Positions 22,367-34,370 are shown, counted from the stretch's first letter. The stretch: 64,000 bases of DNA from Anastrepha obliqua (GCF_027943255.1 NC_072896.1:69086501-69150500), one strand, 5' to 3'. Notes: generated from the letters alone by a model not told the origin. Numbers and translations: made by a program.

Positions 22367-22714
22367 TTAAATGCAAAGCACAATCAAGTGTGAAGTTCAT
22401 TTTCTTCCGTTTAGAATCGGTTAATGGGAGTTCTATTGCACCAGTGTGGAGATCACTACGGTTGCAAGCTTTGCTAAGCTTACAGTATTATTCTAAATTT
22501 TTTTATTAAGAAATAAATATTTTATAATTTATTTAAGAACAAAGTTTAATAGAAGACCTCCGTTAAGCAGCTTTTAATCTTTATAATCAGAAGCTGTCGA
22601 TACCTTAAAATCATTAAAATAGATGATTTTAAATTTAATGCTGCTCTCTGACATTTAGGATTACTCATGATTGGCAGGCTGATCAAGCAGCTGATTCGTT
22701 CAAAATCACTGAGA

Positions 22715-22922
22715 AGCTGACTCCAAACGGCAAATATTTTTATGAGCAGCTTTTTCATAGTAAAAAAACACTCGGAGATGTGACATTGTCTGCCGAGGGG
22801 CAACCGCTATTAGAAAAATGTTTTTCTTCATTTTGGTGTTTCATTTGGTGGCAGATTCGAACCAACATTCGCTTTGAATTCCGAATAATAGTCACGCATC
22901 AACCCATTCGGCTGTCTTCGGT
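22715..22922 (-). repeat. SINE copy D, 3'-truncated
   Basis: Minus-strand copy with head (gccgaatgggttgatgcgtg), a diverged B box and the body to about the 'tttggagtcagctt' block. The 3' end is missing. It lies directly beside the RNase H relic. Confidence 0.8.
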
Positions 22923-22924
22923 CC

Positions 22925-23235
22925 GCAGTTTGATCTCCAAAAGTCTTTCAGTCCTACTAATCACCGCAGCATATTTCAAGCTGAGATCTACGCTATAGTT
23001 TGTCGTTGGAATTTACTCTTCTCGACACTCGCACAAGCATCTTCATCAACAGCTAAGCTGCTATTAAACTAGTAAAAGCTGTAATGACTACCTCGGAATG
23101 CGTACAACACTGTAGATCCAAAATGAGCGAGGTGAGGCTTTACCAGAGCGCAAGGGAATAGAGAGAAATGTGAGAGTTGGCGAGCTTGGAAAGGCAGGCA
23201 CCCACTTGCCTAAGATGAGTACCCCTTAATTTCAG
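22925..23235 (+). pseudogene. Non-LTR RNase H domain relic
   Basis: Degraded frames resemble the RNase H domain of R1/jockey/I-type ORF2 proteins: a 'SPQHISS*DLRYS' segment where QAEIYAI is expected, then 'FINS*AAIKLVKAVM' (usual INSDSxAAIKAV), 'CVQHCRSKMSEV', and a stretch ending like 'ELARAGTxxP'. Catalytic residues are largely lost. Confidence 0.5.
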
Positions 23236-23789
23236 TTTTGAAAACGGTACTAGTCGAGGGACTAACTCTGGAAACACAGACTATATGGCAGACCTCGACC
23301 TTCCAAAAATAATGCTCTTCTCTCCGATAATCTGCTGAAGATTGAAATATCGCGACTAGATGAACCTGTACAAGGTATTATCAGCACAGTAGCTGATTTA
23401 TTCACAAATACATGTAAAGAATATGTCTTGCATACATATGTATTTACTTGTTTACATTTTAATTGCAAAATCGAAATTCTGATTCGAAGTCGAAATATTA
23501 TTTTAGATAAAGCTTTAAAATAAATTTAAAAAATGGGCAAACGTATTTCGTACGCGAAATGGCTGAAAGAGGCAATGGTTATTTTTCTCAAGTACCCAAA
23601 TTGGTAGAAGCACGGTCAGTAAAGACAATCCTAATTGTGTGAAGTTTACAAGTGATATTTGCAGGTCACTTCGACCATTTACACATACCCCATAAAGTCT
23701 GCGTTCAACTTACAAATATATTTAAAATGATTAAAATCACAATAAAAATTTATAGTTGAAGACATATTTTATTTATTTATTCTTGCACA
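23236..23789. other. No gene seen
   Basis: AT-rich sequence between the RNase H relic and SINE copy E; nothing recognised. Confidence 0.4.
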
Positions 23790-24082
23790 GCCGCCGCCGA
23801 ATAGGTTGGTGCTTGGCTACCATTCGAAATTCAGAGAGAACGTAGGCTCGAATCTCGGTGAAACACCGAAATGAAGAAAACCATTTTTCTAATAGTGGTC
23901 GCCCCTCGGCAGGCAATAGCAAGCCTCCGAGTGTATTTCTGCCATGAAAAAGTTATTCATAAAAAATATTTGCCTTTCGGAGTCAGCTTAAAACTGTAGG
24001 TCCCTCCATTTGTGGAGCAACATCAAGAGGTACGTCACAAATAGGAGCAGGAGCTCGGAAAAATACCCAAAAGGGTCTTTCA
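23790..24082 (+). repeat. SINE copy E, near full length, plus strand
   Basis: Reads 5' to 3' on the plus strand: head gccgccgccgaataggttgg (A-box region), B-box-like ggctcgaatctcgg, 'cggtgaaacaccgaaatgaa', body blocks gtcgcccctcggcaggcaat and 'tttcggagtcagctt', then 'gagcaggagctcgg' and the 3' end. It is diverged from copies C and H by scattered substitutions. Confidence 0.88.
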
Positions 24083-24249
24083 CAGTTACATTCTTAAGTT
24101 ACGAAAGGAAATATGGCATATAATAATATCTCTATTTTGTGAGGAGTTTTCCTAATTTTTGCGCACTTTTCAGTATTTGTTATAATAATCGATCAGTTAC
24201 GGTGAACTTAATTGCACATTTTACTTAAAAATGGTAATAATACCATTGG

Positions 24250-24960
24250 TACTAAACTAGGTTTCAGACGGAGTGACTCCTTGTTGTGTGACTTCTTTAA
24301 CCTGATACTGGAAAAAATCGTATTTGCCGCAGAATTAAATCGCTCAGGCACATTTTTTTATAAGAGCGTACAATTGTTGGCGGGTGCCAAAGCGAATGGG
24401 TCCTTTCATCAAACAAACAGTCGGCGTACTCGCGCATGGGCAACCACATCGCACAGTTATGATTTCGAGGTGATAAGAGACTTCGTTTATTTGGAAACTA
24501 AAATTAACACCGATAACAATGTCAGCCTTGAAATCCAACGAAGAGTCTCTCTTGCCAACAAGTGCTACTTTGGACTAAGTAGGCGCAGAAGCGTGGACGA
24601 TGACAACATCCGATGAAGCGACGCTTGGAGTGTTTGAGAGAAAGATTCTGCGTAAGATTTTCGGACCTTTGCACATTGGCAACGGCGAATATCGCAGGCG
24701 ACATAGACATAGCGCAGCGAATAAAGATCCAGCGGCTACGTTGGCTAGGTCATGACGTCTGAATGGAAACAAATGCTCCGGCACCGAAGGTATTCGATGC
24801 GGTATCAGCTGGTGGTAGCAGAGGAAAAGAAAGACCGGGTGGAGAAAGACTTGACTACAGTTGGTGTTTCCAACTAGCGTCGGTTAGTGCAAAGAAAAAT
24901 GACTGGCGCGCTTTGTTAAACTCGGCCACGTAAGCAGTTATTGCGCCAATCAGGAAGAAG
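24250..24960 (+). pseudogene. RTE/CR1-like non-LTR RT, C-terminal relic
   Basis: Frames show 'LLCDFFNLILEKIV' (end of the palm), 'FEVIRDFVYLETKINTDNN', 'EIQRRVSLANKCYFGLSR', then an internal deletion followed by 'LGVFERKILRKIFGPLHIGN', and a degraded C-terminus ('RRLVQRKMTGA'). Similar blocks occur on the minus strand at 59405-60103. No RNase H domain. Several stops after 24616. The YADD motif is not present. Confidence 0.75.
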
Positions 24961-26983
24961 AAGAATAATTTGAAAAAAATGGAAGCCAAAGAAAAAAAAC
25001 ATTATATCATCAAAAAATGTTCGAAACATAAACCACGCGGATCTGAGGTATGCAAGATTATTATAGTGTAAGATGAAAGCTTTAATTTGAGTATAAGTTG
25101 AAGTTTCTGATACGGTAGGGTTTTGGAAAAAGCGGTTCATTGACCAGATGGTTCATGAATATTCCGTTCGGCGAAGAACAAATAGTTCGCGTGTGCATTT
25201 TTTTCAAAATATTATTGATGTTGTTGGCATTGCATCGTTAATTTTATTTAAAAATTTAAATCCTAATTGGAACCAACGGAAAAAGTTTCACAGAGAAAAC
25301 TTTTTCGGAGGCGCAGCAAGAATCCAATTAAAATAAAACAACAGCAACAAAAACGTATGAGATAAAAACGTTACTTTTTATAAATGATTATTTTTATTTC
25401 TGTCAAATTTCCTAATTCGGTGGAATTTTGAAGATTTTAAAACTTTGCACTGAATGCCAAATCTCTGTGTATCTAAATAATGTGAAGTTGATAAAACCGG
25501 TTGAGTTGAAGGCGCATAACTCTTTGCGACCCGATTAATAGTGTAAAGACTATTGTGTGTGGACCACTAGGAAATTTTAGCTAAACGTCCAACTGCTCAA
25601 TACACAATTAAACGCATAAAAAATAGAACAACTGTAAGTAAATGTAAAATATAACCGATTCCCTGGTGTTCTTTTTGCAGGTCGGATGCAAAAGAATGAA
25701 GCAACTATACAAATATCAAGAAATATGCAGAAAAAGAACCGACCATTTCGGTCAATGTGTCGCTCTGTGAGAAAGTAATTAGTCGAGAAAGCTGCAAATT
25801 TGTGTGCATTAACAGCAATTTACGAATTTATTTCCGTTTCGCAAAATCTAAAATAAAAATCTTCCACACACTAAAATAATTCCTTAATAAATTGAGCGAC
25901 GTCTAAAGGTATGAGAAAATGCAAGCATTGGAAATTCTACAATTGAAAAATACCATGACTTCTAAATGAAAACTATGGAAAATAAAAGAGCTGATCCTCC
26001 CGTTATCGCTTGCATACAGCAAACAGGCATGGGCAAATAAGAAGTGGAAGTGGGAGAATTGTGCAAATCAAAAAGCGCAATTCCATTTTTCATTGCGACT
26101 TGGCTGCCAAGAACTGCATTTTTTCTCACTTAATGCAGATTAATTGCCATTTGTCGGAACGCCCAAGGCGGCACCGAAGGATGAACTACTGCACATATAA
26201 AAATAAACTTGCAAATGTATGTAAGAAAGAACAGAAATGAAACGAAATTGAGTTGCAAAAGTGTTGAAAGAATCAAAAGTGCAAGAGGTCAAAAGTAGAA
26301 AAGTTCTGTTCCAGCTCAATTGCAGGTTATCAACAGCGAGTCGTAACTCCTTTTCAGCTTTTAATTGATATTTATGCAACTAATATGAATTAATAATCGG
26401 CTGGACATGAAGATTATGTTGCTGATGGCACTCTGTCGGCATTCGCCAGACACTTATAATTATCTTTTCTGAGATTTATGTTGGCAAACTTTCGAAAGAA
26501 TATTTATTCCTGCATACATACATACACAGGTTTTCATTTAATTATGCAGCGACATGCAGATTTCCATGAAACAGAATGGATGAGTTAAAGTTGCTGTGAA
26601 AAATTGAATAACTTTCCAATGGCAGAAATTAAAACATATAAATACGTAAGTGTTAAAGTTGGTGTATTTGTTTCTAGTTTACACATTCCTACATCTTTCA
26701 TTTGATTGTAAAGGAAATTCTAGTGAGTTGTTAAGAGTCCAAGCGATTGGTGACGCTGAAATCGGAACTGTCTTACTGCCTTCATATCCAGCGTGATTCT
26801 ACTTTTAATTAATTAATTTAATCATTCTACTTTTCCCATTATTTTGATGCTGAATAAAAGTTATTGGAGAATTTTCTCTATTTCGTTTCTTTCTATCACA
26901 AACAAACTTTAAAAAAGGAATATTTTTTAATGGAAAAGAAAAAACAGGTATCACAAATGTAAAAAAGAACGAGTTGGAATATA
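24961..26983. other. No confident gene
   Basis: No transposon motif. A possible 47-bp intron-like unit (gtaagtaaatg at about 25634 to ttctttttgcag at about 25680) is noticeable but shorter than most fly introns, and neither side has a clear reading frame. Confidence 0.35.
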
Positions 26984-27320
26984 CAGGGTGGGCCATATAG
27001 CGTTTGCTTTTTGAACCACGTATTTTTTTGAGTTAAGGATAAATGCTATGCGAACCATCCAGAGACGATTGATGTTTTAAAACACGAAATTGAAGTTGAC
27101 ATTCATGAAATTGGAGCCCAACCAATCGAAAATGTGCTTAAAAACCGGGTTGATCGAATAGCTTACTGTAAAGCCAGTCGTGGCAGTCATTTAAACGATA
27201 TTATTTTTCATTCATAAATGACAATGTCCAATCTTCAAAATAAAGAAAAAAGTTTGAAAAAATATTGATTAGTTTTTTTTATAGCCGATTCAAAAAGCAA
27301 ATTTTATATGACCCACCCTA
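26984..27320 (+). mobile_element. 337-bp Tc1/mariner deletion derivative with inverted repeats
   Basis: Starts cagggtgggccatatagcgt after TA (26982-26983) and ends with the inverted counterpart before TA (27321-27322). The ends match over about 32 bases with a few differences. Inside, from about 27048 to 27216, a frame reads 'YANHPETIDVLKHEI' through 'NRVDRIAYCKASRGSH' to 'LNDIIFHS' stop, the extreme C-terminus of an IS630/Tc1/mariner transposase. It is a non-autonomous element formed by internal deletion. Confidence 0.88.
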
Positions 27321-27339
27321 TATAAGGGCAGCTTCGTTT

Positions 27340-27960
27340 AAGTTAGGTTAAAATGGTTGCCCAAGGAGTGGGCACACTTGAACGAATAAATGAATTCATC
27401 CCTCGAGATTATTCCAAGTCTGACAGCATGCATAGTGTCCTATGAGAACACCCACGATGTACGATCCAGACATGATCCGAAGGATTTCGCGACCTTGCAA
27501 GATTGTGTACTTGCTAAGCGCTTGCTGAGCGGGTTCCAAGCCTTCGCGGTAAACCTCACCTCAACTCGATGCAATCGAGCCAGGTATTTCCTGATCAGTT
27601 TCAAATGCACCTTCATTGTCCCGGGGGCCTTAATTGCCGCTTGGCCGTCGAAGTAAATATTTACTTTCTTGACTGTAAGTACGCATGTGAGTAGCCAATC
27701 AGTTGCTTCTTTGATTGCGGCTAGCTCTGCTTGGAACACACTACAGTAGTCCGGTAACCTCAATTTGAGTTTGATAGGGAGCTCTTCGCAAAATACTCCT
27801 CCACCAACCTTTCCTCCCAACTTCGATCCGTCCGTGAACAAGTTCCTCAGGTCCTGTCTCCAAGTGTAGCTCCCGTCCCCTCTTCTTTTGATGGAATGTG
27901 TAAACAGAGATGCTTATAAAGTAGCTTGGGAATATTTCATAAATGGCAACGAAACGCTAG
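27340..27960 (-). pseudogene. Non-LTR RNase H domain relic
   Basis: The minus-strand open frame 27841-27440 begins 'MFTDGSKLGGKVGGGVF' (first catalytic aspartate of RNase H), continues 'DYCSVFQAELAAIKEA' (catalytic glutamate) and 'VNIYFDGQAAIKAPGT' (second aspartate; usual IYSDSQAAIKA). The expected 'WVPGH' segment and cysteine-rich tail are not readable. This is the RNase H of an ORF2 protein in R1/LOA/jockey-type elements, truncated at both ends. Confidence 0.8.
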
Positions 27961-28220
27961 TCACTTAAACAGGTGCAAGGCCAAAACCGTAAGATTCCTG
28001 TAGTTTCCTTAATAACCTCACACAGACACGTATCAATCTTCAGAGGCTAAATTCGCCTAAAACAAGCCTAAGAGCCTTGTGAATTGGGTAAGTAGCTCGA
28101 GACTATACCCTCTTTTCATCCAGACTATACCCTCTTTTGTGCCCTTATCTACTAGTCAAAATGAGTCAGCAAGCTCTTGAGTGCAACTATGTCCATTATT
28201 CACCTAGAGTACCCCTAATA

Positions 28221-28449
28221 CAAGGTGGCACAAAATTAATAACACAATAGGAAGATTTGTAATTTTTGCAAATGGCGTCGTAGTCAATCACATTTGACAC
28301 TTGTGAATTGGACAACTGCAGAATACAAACAGCCAAGTGCCTAAAAGGCAAAATAAGGATTTCGATCACTCAAAATCGTTTCTTTTATTTATTAAAAAAG
28401 TTATTCAAAAACTAAAATGGATTTTGGAAGGGAATTTTGCGACACCTTG
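28221..28449. repeat. 229-bp MITE, family 'caaggtg', copy 1
   Basis: Left end caaggtggcacaaaatt, right end the complement of caaggtgtcgcaaaatt, with TA at 28219-28220 and 28450-28451. Non-coding. The interior ('gcaaatggcgtcgtagtcaa', 'cgatcactcaaaatc') recurs at 44284-44465, showing that this is a repeat family. Confidence 0.8.
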
Positions 28450-28714
28450 TACCTATAACTTGCTATTATATTGAAAACGCTTATGGAAACGAAAACTTAT
28501 TAGTTGCTTATGTTCGAAAAAAAAACAGCAAATCACTAATTGTAATTTGTATTTGTATATCGATAATAATAAATCTGTCAACCTCATATTCAACCTGAAT
28601 TTTTTCATACAATCACTTAAACCAAACTTTTTTGGGAAATTGTTTTTAGATATGTGTGGAATTATCATTGCCAGCTGTGCACGAGCCACACCGTGGCTTA
28701 ATTGACAAACAATA

Positions 28715-28978
28715 CGTCCCCTTAGTATTAAAATAGCCTATAAATTTTTTGATGTTTTGAGAAAATGAATTTCAAACTTTTTGTCGAAAGTAGCTCTCAC
28801 TCAAATCTCGTTATGTCTGTAAATATTTATTATTTTTGACTGACGTTTTGACCCACTTTGTGGAACTAGAATTTGACCAAATTTTGACCACATATAAAAT
28901 CGACGATGGAGAATCCAAAACTTCAATAAAAAAATAATAGCCTATGAGCACATAGGCTATTGTTATACTAAGGGGACG
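28715..28978. repeat. 264-bp MITE with AATA flanks and terminal hairpin
   Basis: Inverted repeats cgtccccttagtat plus following atagcctat on both ends, flanked by aata at 28711-28714 and 28979-28982. The right end also contains a local palindrome: 'aatagcctatg' and 'cataggctatt' around 28935-28962. Non-coding. Confidence 0.78.
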
Positions 28979-29388
28979 AATAGCACTCTCACCATAGTTA
29001 TGTCAATAGACATAAAATGATGACAACAAAAAAAAAAGTACAATAAAATCTTTAAAAGTCGGAGGTGCAAATCCCGCCAACTAACCATTTGCCTAAGTGT
29101 TAAAAAAACTATAATTTTTTTCTAGTTGGCTAACTCCAATGATAAGTTTTTGTGTGCTTTTTACCATTGTTTTGCCACGCTGACACTATGTTAAATTGCA
29201 GTCATTTCAATCTACTTTTATACGACAAAAATTTATACACCACTACTCATGAATGCCAGAAAAAATTAGTTCACATTTTTCCAGCTTTGTGACGTACGTA
29301 TGTAGATATGCATAGATGTGTACACATAAATACATATACATACATATATATTTAGTTTTTGTTGTTTTTTCAGTTATCAGCAACTCAC

Positions 29389-29570
29389 CTTGTTGCAGTG
29401 GGTGAAACAATCTGTGACCACCCAGAAATGTGACTTTGAAATAATTTCAGCTCGCTTGAGCTGGCATGCCTTCTGTCTCTGCACAGCTTTAGCTCTGGCA
29501 CTTTCATTGCATGTTGATCCACTTCTGCTGCTTTTGACGTTGTGTCGCCAACCACCCCCACTTGTTGTCG
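29389..29570 (-). CDS. Candidate internal exon of a host gene
   Basis: On the minus strand an acceptor (attacctgttacag, ending at 29571) and a strong donor (aag|gtgagttg, from 29388) bracket 182 bases open in one frame, beginning in phase with CG ACA ACA and ending AAC AAG. The encoded peptide is basic with four or five cysteines ('RQKACQLKRAEIIS', 'VVTDCFTHCNK'); I do not recognise a domain. Codon choice is richer in C/G third positions than the surrounding DNA. Caution: the plus strand of the same segment also has an acceptor (gttgttttttcag at 29373) and donor (acag|gtaata at 29580) with an open frame encoding a leucine-rich stretch, so orientation is unproven. Confidence 0.35.
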
Positions 29571-29599
29571 CTGTAACAGGTAATAAAAATGACATGAAA

Positions 29600-30250
29600 A
29601 AATTATTATTACTTCTATTATTATTTTTTATTACTTTCTGAGTGCTGCTATGTTGAAATTGGAAGCAAAAAGCGAAATGCGAAAACGTTGATTAGGTTGG
29701 TAGTCCGAAAAAGTTTGGTTAACAATTTTAGCAAACGCAAAATATTTTCTTTACGCTTTTTAGAGGACTTTATATCTTAAGTGAAATATATGCCATTTTT
29801 TCAATTGTCTTTTTGGAATTAGGAAGACTTATTATCCCTTCGATGTAGATCTTCCGCGTTCTTTGAGCGTAAAATACATTTTAGCGGGTTCTATAAAGTT
29901 CAATGCTATTAAAAGCATTTTGGAGACATCGCATTAGATGATAATCTGAGTGTGCAAAGCAAAATTGCATGATGAAGGCATAATATTTGCCAGCAAAGCT
30001 CTAAAAAGCCCGGGAATAAACTTTTGTAACTTAGCATTTCAACAAGCTTTGACTATTTATTTGTTTATTTTTTAATTTCGCTTATTATAATTCATTCTAA
30101 AACAAAAGCCACATTAATCACAGCCCCAAACTTGGAACACGACTTATAAAATTGGTAAATTTTCTTAAAAATGTCTAACTTTTTAATCAGAATAAAAAAA
30201 ATATTAATTTTTTCCACATAAAAAAAAATTTTGTACATTCTTTATATCAG
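29600..30250. other. No gene seen
   Basis: AT-rich DNA between the candidate exon and the hAT relic; nothing recognised. Confidence 0.45.
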
Positions 30251-30261
30251 TGGTCGCCAGT

Positions 30262-30981
30262 GGTATTTATTTTTCACTGCAACTGGATGAATCAACAGAT
30301 GTAGTTGACACCTCACAGATGGCCATATTTGTCAGGATGGCTTTTAAAGTTTATTCCACTCAAAGGACATACTACTGGGCTAGAGCTGTTTTCTCATTTA
30401 AAAAATCTCATCTCTTCTGAGAAAATTCCAATATCAAAAATGGTAGGCCTGACAACTGACGGTGCTCTAGCTATGGGCTTAGTTACCACTGTATTATACA
30501 TCAGCAAGCATTATGTGGAAATTTTCTAAAATTGAACAACGTTATGAAACTGGTGGTGAAAATTGTGAACAAGATTAGAGTTCAAGCGTTACAAAGAAGA
30601 TTATTTAAAACCTTGGCTGATGAAATTGACTGTCAATACGGAGAGCTACTTCTTAACTCTGAAGTGCGATGGTTAAGCAGTGGACGAGTGCTCAAACGTT
30701 TCAATGATGTCCTGCATGCTATACTCCAATTTTTCAAAGAATGCGATGAACCGATTCCTGAACTGGAAAATTCGACTTGGCTCAGAGATTTTGGTTTTCT
30801 TGTGGACATTGCAGAGAAATTAAATGAGCTTAACTTGCAGCTTCAAGGCAGGGATAAAGAATTAGCGGAAATGATTTCTAATATAAAGGCATTTATTACA
30901 AAACTTGAATTTTGGGAACAAAACCTAAAAAACCGCGATACTAATTTTTGCCCGGCAATAAGCTTTACTTTAAAGAAATAA
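30262..30981 (+). pseudogene. hAT (ZBED/GTF2IRD2-like) transposase relic
   Basis: Frames read 'LDESTDVVDTSQMAIFVRM' near 30285 (first catalytic region of hAT enzymes), 'KMVGLTTDGALAMG' (second aspartate region), then after a shift near 30530 'MKLVVKIVNKIRVQALQRRL', 'EVRWLSSGRVLKRF' and 'FLVDIAEKLNELNLQLQGRD'. These match the middle of hAT-derived proteins of the GTF2IRD2/ZBED type. The zinc finger and C-terminal dimerisation region are absent. It differs clearly from the intact hAT at 6186-9256. SINE copy F is inserted right after it. Confidence 0.8.
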
Positions 30982-31262
30982 AAAAAAATAAATAACTGCC
31001 GGGTACACTTCTGTTCGGTGTTTGGCCGTGCTCCTCGTCCTATTTGTCGCTCCACAAATGGAGGGACTTACAACCGACAACGAACGGTAAATGGTTTTTA
31101 TGAGGAGTCATAAATACACTAGGAGGTTTGCCATTACCCGCCAAGGGGCGACCGCTATTAGAAACAACTTTTTCTATCAATTGGTATTTCATGCACAAAG
31201 ATTCGAACCTACGTACTCCCGAATGGTAGTCACGCACGAACCCGTTCGGCTAGGCCGGCAGA
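30972..31262 (-). repeat. SINE copy F with 9-bp target duplication
   Basis: Minus-strand copy. Head at about 31262 (ccggcctagccgaacgggtt), B-box-like ggttcgaatctttg, and 3' end near 30996. Direct repeats ctttacttt at 30963-30971 and 31263-31271 flank it. It includes an A-rich tail rather than the AT tail of other copies. Confidence 0.85.
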
Positions 31263-31271
31263 CTTTACTTT

Positions 31272-33160
31272 TTAAAAAATAATTCGCTTTCACAGAAAAA
31301 AAAAGAAACTGGTCGAAATGTTGAGGTGGTACAGTTTTTTTTCGAGGGCTCTATTACTGATAACTAAAAAACTATACTAAAATCCTGCATTTTGGTTATT
31401 TTCATTACTGGGACTGCACATATTTGAATAGCTCCTATGCATTGTTACTGCACAAGTGGATTTCTAATACATTTATCTGAGCATCATGTCGAGCTAGATT
31501 TCCATTTTAATTAAGTGCACTTGCGGTTTTCAGGTTCTGATTTGAGTGCAGCAGCGGATCGCAAAACAGCGAAGTCCTCAAAGCAGCAGCAGCAGTACCT
31601 ATCAGCAGCTGACCACAACGCCTTTGGCACTTACATTCAAACCACAAACCTCTCTTTGTCAATGCGAGACTGTGTGTGTGCATGTGCATGCTTAGGAATT
31701 GATTGAAAGCAGCGAACAATGTAATATTGAGCCAGGTATGTACGTACCTACATTTGTATGAAAATGATAGCTAATAATTATCACTTGTCACCGCGGGATG
31801 CCAATAACAATTAAGCAACGAGGTAATTAGATGAGTCTAAAGGCTACCGCGGTTTTCCACGTCAGAGGGCAAATGAGGAAACTGAACAAGTCTGTACAGA
31901 TACACCTTTTTGAAGTGATTTTACTGCATTTCCAAAAGTGCAAATTATTACCAATTTAAGAAAAAGCTTAACTGAATTTATCTATTTAAAGCGAAATTTT
32001 GCCCACAATTTATGGCAATGAAATGCTTTCCTTCTTATGGCTCATGATTGGCACTTATTTTAAGCTCTTTATTATTTTCTTATGGCCATAAATAGACTGT
32101 CAAATCATCGCCATTAACAATTCGACTTAACCTCACTTAACATGCACCGCACTAAAAGCGAGCTCACGCGATGCATTTCTCACAACTACCACCCTCAATT
32201 TATAAGTTATTGGTCTAATAACTTTTTTCCGGCAAACACGCAGACAACTATGGCAAGTTAGAGACATACCTACACGCAAGCATATAGTCTGACTGACAAG
32301 CAGATTTTATGGTTCTCTAGCGAAAAATTAGATAAATTGCCAAATAATATTACGGTCACGTCAACACGGCAGCCTGGCATACACAAAAATACCAACAAGC
32401 AAATCTGTGTGTCAGTAATGAATGGGGCACAATTGACCTTAGAAGAGATACATACATACATACATACCCCATGGTACAGATAGCACAAGGGTCTTTAAGT
32501 GACTTACTACAACCACATACATACATTACTTGTAGTTCCAAAATTGAGGAGATAACCTAATTCGGTTAGTATTATAACGTTTCTTTTTAATAATTTTTTT
32601 TCCAGTCCATGGCTCATACTCGTACAGCAAAAATATTGATCTAACCTGGGATCAGCTGAGAGACGCTGTTGCTACCACAGAATTTAACGCAGAAATTTTA
32701 AGCGGCTCCCGAAAGTGAAAATTTTCTTTAAAAGAGATAATCTACTTCATTTTGACTTTAAATAAATAAAATCAACAGTTCACTATCATCAATTTGCTTA
32801 TTTGATTGAAACGCCCGGTTTTCACACAACAACTCAATATACAGTCGAAAACAAAAAAAGTTGTGTAGTAAATTATTTCCATCAAATTCAGCAAGTAGAG
32901 TTCAGATAGTTAAGAAAATTTAATGATTAACGTTGCCTATTTCTATGAAATTATCAAATTATGTGTCTTACTCTGGTCCTTCAGAACGCTGAACAGCTGC
33001 AGAAGAGATGTTGCACGGTTTCTTTCATCCATCGGAAGCATCAGTAATGGCAGAAAATAAATCACTGATGGATAGAAACTTGCAGATGGGCAGTTTTCGA
33101 TACCCACTGTTATCTCACATCCTATCAAACGGGAATTCATGGCATAGGAGTTTGTGGCAG
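31272..33160. other. No confident gene
   Basis: No transposon motif was read. A plus-strand open stretch at 31534-31706 follows an acceptor-like ttgcggttttcag and contains a short polyglutamine run; it could be an exon but lacks other support. A (CATA)n microsatellite lies at about 32448-32466. Confidence 0.3.
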
Positions 33161-33169
33161 AAAATGCCT

Positions 33170-33700
33170 TCTGAACTTAGAAACGTATTTGTCTTTCCGC
33201 AAAAAGAAGTGCAATTTCACATTCTGCTGGGCTGGTTACCAGGGCATGAAGGTCATGGCGGCGACGTGGAAGTGGACTGCTTAACAAAATTAACTGCTAC
33301 ATTAAAATACCACAACTTTGTGGGCTTACCAACCCATATAAAGGTAATTATCATGGTCTATTTAAATAAGGATTTGACACTGAATGAGGAGTCTAGGAGT
33401 TCTTTCTAGGAAATACGAACTCTCACTGGATGCTATATGGGGTATTGTAGTTTCATTATCATTTCAGGAAACTAGAATTACTAGAAACAAATGTCTGTGA
33501 ACTGGATGATTGCAAAGATCACACATTTAGGTGGTGTGACCCTGAAAAATATACATAGGACTATAACTATGACAATAAGGAGGTATGGCATAGAAGTTTG
33601 GGGAATTGCGTCCAAATGCAACCTGCAGGTATTACAAAGCACTCAGTTAAAATTCTTCCAGCAATAGCTAATACTTAGACCATACGCTAGACTTAAACTG
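33170..33700 (+). pseudogene. Shuffled non-LTR ORF2 fragments (RNase H end and thumb region)
   Basis: Two short pieces: 'GWLPGHEGHGGDVEVDCLTK' around 33227-33290 is the RNase H C-terminal block (usual WVPGHxGIEGNEKADELA). Around 33575-33660 'RRYGIEVWGIASKCNLQVLQ' is the block after the RT thumb in jockey-type elements (usual YGIExWGxASxSNLxxLQ). In an intact element these occur in the opposite order, so the pieces come from different copies or a rearrangement. Confidence 0.65.
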
Positions 33701-33809
33701 CGTACACTCTATTCTTAAACACTCTTAGTTCATCCGCATGTACACCCACGCTAGGTGCGAGCGAAACTTTTTCCATTCATATTCCCCTCAATTGTGCGAC
33801 ATTTGGCAA

Positions 33810-34370
33810 AGATGTTTACATGGGAATATTTTGCGAGGAGCTCCCCATCAAGCTCAAATTTTGGGATTGCTTGCTTACTTCTGTAACTATTGTAAAGGAC
33901 GTAAATATCTACTCCGACAGCGAAACGGCAGTTAGGGTCTTGGGCTCGTTCTTTGTGCATTCGAAATTAGTCGGAGAATGCCTAACTTCTCTCTCGATTG
34001 CATCCGAATACTTAGATATTAGGCTCATTTGTGTTCCCGGTTATAGCGGCATAGAGGGAAACCTCAAATTGCCAAAAATCTTGATGTGCTGGAGCATTTT
34101 CAAGGTCATATTCGTTTTCAGCATAAAAAACCCTTCAGGAAACACCCATAGCGGTTTTAGAAACTGTAAAAAAGCGAGATTTCGCAGGCCTGTGTAATCA
34201 TCGTTTCTTAAACATTGACACTTTTGAAGAAGTGGCACGTAGCGCAAGCATAGAAGACATCAATCGATTTCTGTCACACGAAAGCAAATTAGGGAAACTT
34301 CAATGCTCTATAAAAAATACCATATTGTGGCTTAATAAACGCCAGACAGTTTAACATTCTCGAGCTTAAC
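33810..34370 (+). pseudogene. Non-LTR RNase H relic
   Basis: Reads 'MGIFCEELPIKLK', then after a deletion of the QAELAAI region 'VNIYSDSETAVRVLGSF' (catalytic aspartate), 'SKLVGECLTSLSIASEYLDI' and 'LICVPGYSGIEGNLK' (RNase H end). Downstream, 'VARSASIEDINRFLSH' may be part of its tail. The opening resembles the relic at 27440-27841 ('GGVFCEELPIKLK'), so the two may be copies of one family. Confidence 0.75.

Noticed and set aside
23790..23880. Possible tRNA gene (A- and B-box-like sequence)
   Set aside because: It is the head of SINE copy E; it does not fold as a complete tRNA and is followed by the SINE body.
25634..25680. 47-bp intron with gtaagt and ttttgcag
   Set aside because: Shorter than usual for flies and without coding sequence on either side.
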